This document shows, piece by piece, positions 56,581 through 64,000 of a stretch of 64,000 bases of DNA. Numbering within the stretch: the stretch's first letter is position 1; every line of letters begins with the position of its first letter. Made by a program: the position numbers and the translations under genes. The DNA is from Meconema thalassinum (taxonomy: Eukaryota > Arthropoda > Insecta > Orthoptera > Tettigoniidae): NCBI GenBank assembly GCA_946902985.2, contig OX336393.1:49537348-49601347 (forward strand). The letters run 5' to 3'. The notes under the pieces were generated by a model, which ran no database searches, was not told where the DNA came from, and saw only the letters and a list, made by a program, of their open reading frames with translations.

Positions 56581-58545
56581 ATTTGATGTCGTTTTTGCGA
56601 TTAGCTTTAACCCATCTGGCGCTCCGGGATATTTTGACTCTCGTGCTGACTGATTATTGGTAAAATGCATATGTGGTCGTGCGGACTCCGGTCTAAACGG
56701 GCACAGTACTAGACACGAAGTTACAGAAATTAATTAGTTGTAAATGGAGCAAATATGGGAGGGCACTTACTGAGAGTGACACCTCATTGAAAAAAAGACC
56801 TAAATTTACAATTTTGTTACTCTAGTTTGTTAGATGAAATGGGATTGTGGAAGAGTGTTCATGGCCGTATTTATTGAACTCGGACGAGCGCGACGCGGAT
56901 GTTAAGTTGAACGGACACTGTTATCACTATAGTCTTTTGATATAGTTGAAAAGTTCACTGTAGTAGCACATGTAAATCACTAGTTGAGTTTTAGCTTGAG
57001 AGAATTATGAGTTGTAGTTTCTATAGGTGGTAGTTAAATGCGGCAGAAAATTTCCCACGTAGGAAGACAATTTATGTGGATTAGAAGTTTATGCCACATA
57101 AGTTTCTCAGTGAAGAAAAAGTACTCCCATATTAAAGTGGAAAATACTTGACAGTTACCTGGTAGATAGATTTCTTTGTTATGGAAAATTCCAGAGCAAT
57201 GATGACTGTTGAAATGGGTAGAAAGTCCCTCGGTGGAATATATATATTATAGACAGTGGGTATTTTAGGAATATCCCTCGATGGGAGATAGCATCTCCGA
57301 AAATCTGTACAAGGAGTACAATTTCAATTTGAAAGTTAGACTTGATAGCTAGAATTTCATCAAGAAGATCTCTTGAAGGCAGTTATTGTATCACATATAG
57401 CAATTTCACTGTCTATAAAATCAAAATAAAAGCATTTAGCTTTTTAAAAGCGATGAGAATGTGTTTAAAACGTGAAGTCGGAACTTTTCTTTGCTTCATG
57501 AAGAAAGCGATGTTGCTGTTGACGGTTGATTTTGAAACTCGAACATGGCGTCGGATTTAAAAGTTTGTCTCTCGAGTTGAGGAGGCGAGCCTTAGTTGGG
57601 CTCCAACTGACTGGTTTGACCTCAGACGCACAAGTGAGGCCAGCTCAACGAAGCGCGGAGGGACCAGGGAAGGAAAAAGTGTGGGGGTAGAAGGCATAGG
57701 AATATACATAAGAATGAACTTTACAAAAATTATGAAATGGTTTTCAAAGAGTTGATAGCAGGCGTCACTAACGAAGCCTGGTGGATGGGAATGTAGACGA
57801 AGTTCTCTTGATCACAGAGATGATAGCTGGCGATAGCGACAAGATCTGGTGGCCAGATTGGTAAGGAAGTCCTCTTGTACATGGAAAAATAGAGGAAATT
57901 CAGAGATTCGCTGCTGGATGACGCTAGGTGGGTCATGGAAGATATATATCTAGAACAGACTCACAGGTAATACAAGCAAAGTGCATAAACAAAGAAAAAC
58001 CAGGAGATCACTGTTGGTGTTTGCGTAAAAGGGAGTAATGAAATAAAGCAAAGAGCAGCAAAAGCTTACTCTGTCTTACCGTGTATTCCAAGGAATACAC
58101 CAGGCTCGTTGCATAATGTACTATTACGACATGATCCTTATTCACAAGTGGATTAAACGAGCTTTGCAACTGGACCACTCAATTAGTAAGTACTGTTCAT
58201 CTTATGGTAACATTGATAATGGGATGAATGTAATCTTAGAGGTAATCGTGCCCCCAAATGAGAAACGCGATAACCCCATTGGATAACACAATAGCCATAG
58301 CCTATTCCACAGATGACTCGTTACGTTGCTTTGCACAGCCTTGGCAATCACGTCCGTGGTGTGAAATCGCTCTGTTTCCCAATTATACTGCAAACGTCTG
58401 CCCGTCTCTGTGGCTTACCAGGTTGTTAGTTGTGAATACCAAAAAGTAAAAGAAAATTGAAACCAATCTCAAGAACTGGATTTCTACGAACGCTTTGATG
58501 CCTTTTAGATTTCCAATTCTTAGAGTTAAGCCTAACGGCGGGTGT
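56581..58545. other. Unassigned spacer
   Basis: No gene recognised. 58090-58175 (ggctcgttgcataatgtac) shares short sequence with the S-type MITE ends and with 49232-49265. Confidence 0.35.
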
Positions 58546-58879
58546 TAACTCTAAACTTGTTTTAATATAAACACCGTGCAGTCATATACCGGTACAGGTT
58601 CCATACTTTATTTCTACTACCGTCACCAAGACAACGTATATACAACATAAAACAATACCCTGTTCATGATACCAATACCAAGACATTTATTACTTTAACC
58701 TGACATTCTTCCACCTTGCAATTTTCAGCCCTCAATGAAATTGCAACATTCAAAGTACGGTACGGCATTTATCTCATTGCAGGAATCTCATCGGTCACCT
58801 CACTGCTCTCCCAGTCCGAGTATGATATCTCTGCAACATCACGTTCTCTTGTTCCATGGCCTCTTTTTCGGTCATTAGG

Positions 58880-59285
58880 CAGAAGAGGGGTTGAAACTTT
58901 CAGTCGCTCTTTCTGGTACCTACTGCAAACAACACATTTTTGTACAAATGATCTCACGACTCGTCTTCCATTCAAGATCCAGTACTTCTCTCTAATAATA
59001 CACAACAGAGTCTGTGGGCCTACATGACACTGCCGAATGTGCGTGTCATGAATAAGTCGCTGCACAACAGGGTGATCTCCCAGCAATATAGCAGGCTGGC
59101 GAAACTCATTGTTGTCCTCCCTCTCCGTTATTCTGGTGTAAACTCGCAAATGCCATGATTGTCTAAAAATGGCACTATTCAAGCCAGTTTCTGATCCTCG
59201 GGCCCTTCTGGACAAGTTTAATTACTATTCTTTCACTGTCTTGTAATTTTGAACAAGTCAGTTCTCCATTCTGCCTGCTATTATA
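58880..59285 (-). pseudogene. BEL/Pao integrase, N-terminal zinc domain
   Basis: The frame runs from KLQDSERIVIKLVQ (59270) through NNEFRQPAILLGDHPVVQRLI and HVGPQTLLCIIREKYWILNG to KCVVCSRYQKERLKVSTPLL. H, H, C and C of the zinc-binding fold are visible. After LPNDRK the catalytic core is missing and a short unrelated-looking tail (ERDVAEISYSDWESSEVTDE) follows to 58769; it may be the C-terminal tail of the polyprotein joined by deletion. Confidence 0.75.
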
Positions 59286-60567
59286 TACTGCTCAAAAAAT
59301 TAAAGCACCACTTTTTTCAAAGGCCACCAAATTTTGAAAAGTTGACCTACAAGCTCGAAATCTCAGTATGACGTTTGTCCTGACGCCTACCAAGCATATG
59401 CTTCAGCACAACTCCCCAACTTGAGTAGTTTCGGGGTAGCACCAAAATTTTTCAAAAAAGTGTACAGCCTACAGTAAGTACGCCCATGCATAGGCAACCC
59501 ACATCACGTCCGTGCGTGTAGGTTGCCTATGATCGTCAATAAGTTACAAAGTTTGGCAATGGGAGAAAAATGACGTGATGTGGGTTGCCTATGCATTGGT
59601 GTACTTACTAGAGGCTGTTAACTTTTTTGAAAACTTTTTGGTCCCGTTTCCCACCCTACCGATGAATTTCCATCCAACCTGCTGTTTTGGGCTCCATTTC
59701 AGGCCATAAGCTTCATTTTGATCCAACTCTGAAAACTCTGCCATGACGCGTTACGCGTCCAGACAGGGAGGGTTGAGTGTGCAAAAATGTCAACTTTGGG
59801 GGATGGAATGTCAATCAAACATCGGAAGGGGTTGATTTCGTGTCACCACTACTTCTGAGGACCTTTACAGCCCTTTCAGCGATTAAGACCTCATTTCAGC
59901 CCTTAAAAATGGCCTGATTCGAAAAATCATACAAAAGGGGGTAGCAAGGGAAGGGGTGGCGACACAGGCGCAGGTCCTCTTTTGAAACGTTAGGGGAAGA
60001 CCCCCCCCCCCATTAGCAGCACTGATAAAAATCTCGATTTAAACCTTCCTTAGGGGTGAATCAAGACGGGGTGGTTTGGTCCCTTGCCAGTTGAGGGTGT
60101 TAGGAGGGGTGAACATTGCCGGAGGCCTTAAGAACTTACTGCAATCAGCAACTGAGGGCGGTGTGCGGGTTTTCAGGTGGTTAAACACATCCGGTACCTT
60201 CTCAGGCGCCCCCAATGGTAGTCCATGTTTAGGGGATGATGAAGGTGGTTGAAAATGCCCAAACGTCAAATCTAACGATTTCAACGTGTTTGTGGAACCT
60301 TAACAGCAAGACTCATTCATTTTCGACTGCTTTGGCAACCTGTGACAAGTCCTACAGCGTTTTTCGCAAACTTCAATTTACGGTTTTCAAAAATGGGCTG
60401 GTTTTGGGGGCGCTATCCCGAAACTACACAAGTTGGGGAGTTGTGCTGAAGCATGTGCTTGGTAGGCGTCGGGGCAAACGTCACACTGAGATTTCGACCT
60501 TGTGCAGTCATCTTTCCAAATTTGGTGGACTTTGAAAAAAGTGGTGCTTTAATTTTTTTGAGCAGTA
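59286..60567. mobile_element. Long-TIR MITE inserted in the BEL element, TA duplication
   Basis: The ends tactgctcaaaaaattaaag (left) and the reverse complement (right, ending gagcagta) begin arms of about 170-180 bp: 59286-59460 against about 60390-60567. TA flanks lie at 59284-59285 and 60568-60569. It interrupts the BEL frame between FICKY and NSRQNGEL. It has no transposase and probably used a Tc1/mariner-type enzyme. Inside, 59442-59646 is a further foldback. Confidence 0.8.
59442..59646. repeat. Internal foldback in the MITE
   Basis: Arms of roughly 75 bp: caccaaaatttttcaaaaaag through cgcccatgcataggcaaccc to catcacgtc (to 59512). They are mirrored by gacgtgatgtgggttgccta through tgcattgg to cttttttgaaaactttttgg (59573-59646). 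The inner 38 bp are nearly identical. Confidence 0.8.
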
Positions 60568-61436
60568 TATTTACAAATGAACATAAACCGTCTTATCCAC
60601 CCGATCAGCCTCACTATTTTGTCGAATCGAGAGAAATGCTTGTAATACCAGTTGGAACTTGAAGGCTCTTCTACGACCAATAGAGTCGTGGCAGTCTTTC
60701 TTCTTTCAAGCATGATTTCATCTTCATTTCTGTTGCTATTATCTGAAGGCCATTCTTCTTTGGGAAGATACATCTATGACAGTCCCTCCCACCATCTCGA
60801 TGCTATAAGATCTCTTGTTGTACATCCTCGGGTAGGCAGATCAGCAGGATTGAGTGCCCCAGGTACATGCCTCCACGATTCTTTTGAAGTCAGTTGCCTG
60901 ATTTCTCTAGCCCTGTTCTCATAAAAAAAGACCAGAGAACTTCTCGCTGTATCCATGTCAACACTGTCGTCGAATCAGTCCACAAATAAACTGTTGGAGT
61001 GTCACACTCTTTTCTTATAGATGTCGGCTATCGGACACTAATTGCAGTTCCCATAAGTTCGAGTCGAGGAATGGTCGGTCGAGGTGATGGAGCCACTCTT
61101 GATTTTGCTTGGAGTAGCTGAACATGAACTCTTGTCATTGTCTGCGTGCGTAAAAATACCACTGAAGCATAGGCATCTTGACTCGCATCGCAAAAGGCAT
61201 GGAAACTACGTTCCTCATATACCTCAGGGAGTCTTCTTGGGATCGTCAACTGGCCTAATTCTCCTATTTCACGAAGCCATTTTTCAAACTTGATTTGGAT
61301 TTCCTCCGGTACCTTCGTCTCCCAAGAAACCTCGTTTATTTTCTGCAGTAACAGCTTCGGTGATAACATAACCGGTGCAGAAAATCCAATTGGATCATAA
61401 ATCCTATGGACAGCAGATAGTATCGACCTCTTGGTT
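60568..61436 (-). pseudogene. BEL/Pao reverse transcriptase end and RNase H
   Basis: After a TAA near 61437 the frame continues RSILSAVHRIYDPIGFSAPV, then the thumb region and RNase H (HAFCDASQDAYASVVFLR, PRLELMGTAISVR). An in-frame TAG near 61026 precedes KECDTPTVYLWTDSTTVLTWI. A one-base shift then leads to RAREIRQLTSKESWRHVPGA and NPADLPTRGC, the conserved end. It continues to IVRLIGWIRRFMFICKY, where the MITE lies. Catalytic acids of RNase H (CDAS, TDST) are present. Dead because of stops and the shift. Confidence 0.85.
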
Positions 61437-61438
61437 GC

Positions 61439-62255
61439 TTATATAGGTGATAGCTTCTTCAGGGGTTCACTGTTCAAGCTAAGCGTGTCTTCCTTGCGAT
61501 TCCACATTATTACTAGGACGGGTGGCATTTTGTCATCATCTTGAAGCACTGGATCACTACTCACCCAACCTCTAAGCTCAAACTTGTGTTGGGCAAAAAC
61601 ATCTTGAGCAGTTTTAATAAACAATTCCAGCTCCTGTTTATTTGAGACACTTGTCACACAATTATCAACATAAAAGCTGTCTTTCAGTTGCTTAATAATA
61701 TTGACAGTCATACTGTTCCACCTTTCCTGATCATTTTGCAAGGCTTGGTCTAAAAGGTGTTCAATCACAGTTGCCAGTAAGAAGGGGCTTGATGTCACTC
61801 CAAAAACAACTCGTTTGTGTCTATATGTTTTCATTTTCTCTTTTCCCCACAGGAATCTCAAAAAATCTCGATCTTCTGGTGCTACTGAAACTTGCAGGAA
61901 AGCCTTGCGAATATCAGCAATAACTCCAATTGACTTCTTTCGAAACTTGTGTAGGAGAGATGGAATAAGTTGGATCAGATTTGGACCCTTTTCCAAACAA
62001 TCGTTGAGTGATGGGTTGTTACCTCTTCTAGCGGAAGCATCGAACACTGGTCGAACAGATGTTGTTCCATAATCCTTGATCACAGGTCGATGAGACAGAT
62101 AATGGCCACATATTTCACTCTGATCACCATTAATCTCCTCTATTATCCCTTCAGCTAGCCAGTCTTGAAATACTTTATCATATTCTTCCAAGTATCCGTT
62201 ACTATCTAGCTTTCTCCTCGTTATATTATACCCTTCAGTGTTCTTCTAGGATGCC
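61439..62255 (-). pseudogene. BEL/Pao reverse transcriptase
   Basis: An open frame of over 250 residues (62255-61439). Motifs: EGIIEEI, VRPVFDASAR, NDCLEKGPNLIQLIPSLL, the first catalytic D in GVIADIRKAFLQVSV, FLRFLWG, VVFGVTSSPFLLATVIEHLL, and the YVDN form of the palm motif in DSFYVDNCVTSV. It ends with HKFELRGWVSSD. YVDN in place of YVDD occurs in some BEL elements, as I recall, so it need not be a defect. The frame extends upstream to EGYNITRRKLDSNGYLEEYD, and nothing of protease is seen. The enzyme copies the element RNA. Confidence 0.88.
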
Positions 62256-64000
62256 GACTCTTACTCGGGTAGTGCTCTGTTCGGGGTGGCTCTAACTTAT
62301 TCTAAACATCCTAGGAATATCGTCACAGGATCACAGGAGGCTTATCTTAAAATCAGTAGGTCAGAGAACTCCTAATATAAAATAATTTATTTCACAAAAA
62401 CATCATCTCCCTTTTCTCCCAACCATAGACAAATAAAAACAAAATCAACTCCCTTAAATTACTGAAATCAACAACATCAAAAAAATGCACAAATAATGCT
62501 TCACACTGGCTGAAACCAGGAATAGAAAATAGTCTATTTTACTGCAGTCCACTGCTTCAAGTCCAAGAGTTATTGTCAACAGACTTAATTCAAATAACTA
62601 TGGCTTAAATAAACCAGCCATTCTATCACAATAAATTGCGCACTCAGGTTTATAACTTGCAAAATTTGTTCTTTGGGAAATCGGACATGTCTACTCGTAC
62701 AATCATCATCTTTCCTCACAAGAGTCAGATAATGAAGACAATAGATTTACTCTAGGTCACGGGCATGTGTGTTTTTATAACTTTAAAAACAATTACTTCT
62801 CTCAGAGCTATGACTCCGTTAATTATGGTAAAATAAACAAGTCAACATACATGAAGCATCAAATAAATACTTCGGCGGCCGGTGCGCCGTGATTATTAAT
62901 AAACAACAACTATAATGAATGCACTCCAAAAATAATGACAATAGAATACATCGCTTCCTGAAGCGGTACACAAGAAGAAACCCCGGGAAGTTGGGCTACC
63001 TCCCTTCATAGAATACAATAACAACCTCGACCTTGTGACAGACACACTTTCACCGCACTAAACAGCTGGCCGGCAACAACCTTCCTGGCTGCTTTAGAAT
63101 TCAGACGGCTTACCACATCTCTACCTGTCTCTTAAAGACTCCCTTTTACCTGCCTTGGGCTCGAGCAATACAATAACTTTCCGACGGAGCTAAAGTGGAC
63201 TCTCATCAGATAATGAATTCAATCATTTTACTTACCATTTATATATCATCGAAGAATGCGGGAATATCACCTCCGCTATTATTTACACTTACCCTTATAT
63301 ATCGTCGAAGAATGCGGGAATATCACCTCCACTATAATTTTCACTCACCATTATATATCATCGAAGAACGCGGGAATATCACCTCCGCTTTAATTCTGCT
63401 CGACCCAGGATCGACTCTCAGCCTTACCTGAATATATCTCACATTACCCTCCAGCCATTCTTGTCTTACCTCTTTTTACCTTCGTGTGATAATCACTTAC
63501 CATACTTATTATTCTCATAATTTCAGTGTCACTTACTGGTCTTGTCACAATATCGAGCGGTCTTCCCCATATTAGCTTTTACAATCACATTGTGCATAAG
63601 CACTATCAAACAAATTATTCCCTGGACTGTGCATTCAACAAGATTAATGACATCCCAAAACAAAACCATATTTAAAATAACACTTTGATGCTCATATACT
63701 TATTACGTTATAAAACACACAAAAATACTCATTACTGATAAACACACAAATCTACACAAACATGCCCGATATGCCTAAAATATCTATTTTTATCATAACT
63801 GCTTATGATCGAGATAAACTTATCCGATCCCAATGATGGGAAACATTATGGCCCACATGCCCCATACAATATTTACGTATCTCTCATATTTCCTGATGCG
63901 GTTCTGGTCCTTGAAATCAGTCCTCTTCATTAGTTGGTTCATCTTGATAGGAGGATAACTTACACACGGTTTTTCTCAAAATTTCACCAAAACAAAGGTC
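62256..64000. other. AT-rich unassigned region with three 56-bp tandem units
   Basis: No coding frame recognised. 63241-63400 holds three copies of a 56-bp unit (tatatatcatcgaagaatgc, gggaatatcacctccgct) starting at 63241, 63297 and 63353. Part of this may be untranslated sequence of the BEL or another retrotransposon. Confidence 0.45.
63241..63400. repeat. 56-bp tandem repeat, three copies
   Basis: tcgaag occurs at 63249, 63305 and 63361, exactly 56 bp apart, followed by gcgggaatatcacctcc each time. Confidence 0.85.

Larger units (their letters stand above)
58546..62255 (-). mobile_element. Degenerate BEL/Pao LTR retrotransposon, split by a MITE
   Basis: Minus-strand order: reverse transcriptase (62255-61439), RNase H (61436-60568, broken), then after the MITE the integrase zinc region (59285-58880). 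A purine-rich tract lies at about 58707-58726 and a possible LTR (start TGTCAGG) at 58546-58712. Gag and protease are absent upstream of about 62240, and the integrase core is deleted. The second LTR was not found. Confidence 0.8.

Overview
The window is eukaryotic, most likely an insect or other arthropod with a large, repeat-rich genome. It holds almost nothing but transposable elements (TEs). The evidence is the mix seen: Tc1/mariner, pogo, hAT, Ty3/gypsy, BEL/Pao, several non-LTR retrotransposons, rolling-circle elements and many tRNA-derived SINEs. I found no host gene with recognisable exons, no rRNA gene and no convincing tRNA gene. A polyneopteran (orthopteran-like) host is possible from the SINE style, but I cannot fix the species.

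Layout. 1-2299: decayed pogo-like transposon with a C-terminal PHD-type cysteine motif. 2971-4439: an apparently intact Tc1-like transposon (341-residue DD34E transposase, perfect 38-bp inverted repeats, TA duplication). 4856-6089: relic of a DUF4817-type transposon split by a SINE. 6765-13625: a nest in which a gypsy retrotransposon (minus strand) sits in a LINE copy and a second LINE copy sits in the gypsy left LTR. 13640-14340: another LINE 3' end. 14684-19450: Helentron-like elements A and B, a canonical Helitron (R) and a palindromic MITE family (S). 19660-24615: LINE W, several SINEs (two with perfect 12-bp target duplications) and a MITE. 24990-28372: mariner relic, a long LINE reverse-transcriptase reading frame and a (TTTC)n field. 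28947-34947: Helentron-like A', split by a 4.46-kb hAT-like element with an 8-bp duplication; that element carries a 1.47-kb, 32-bp minisatellite and Helentron-like B'. 35150-41806: LINE Z, Helitron R', a pogo fragment, LINE X4 holding a SINE, and Helitron E. 42300-48880: mostly SINEs plus hAT and mariner fragments. 50126-54714: about 4.6 kb that I cannot assign. 54715-56580: Helentron-like C, built from about 293-bp tandem monomers. 58546-62255: decayed BEL/Pao element holding a 1.28-kb long-TIR MITE with an internal foldback.

How they interact. The genes do not form a pathway. The value of the window is its stratigraphy: at least seven insertions can be ordered from nesting and target duplications. 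The best novelty candidates are the three Helentron-like families sharing one architecture (stem-loop, microsatellite, roughly 293-bp monomers, terminal hairpin), the hAT-like element that has grown a minisatellite, and the MITE with a foldback inside its long terminal repeats. The only element that looks capable of encoding its own working enzyme is the Tc1-like one. All family assignments come from recalled motifs and structure, not from a database search.
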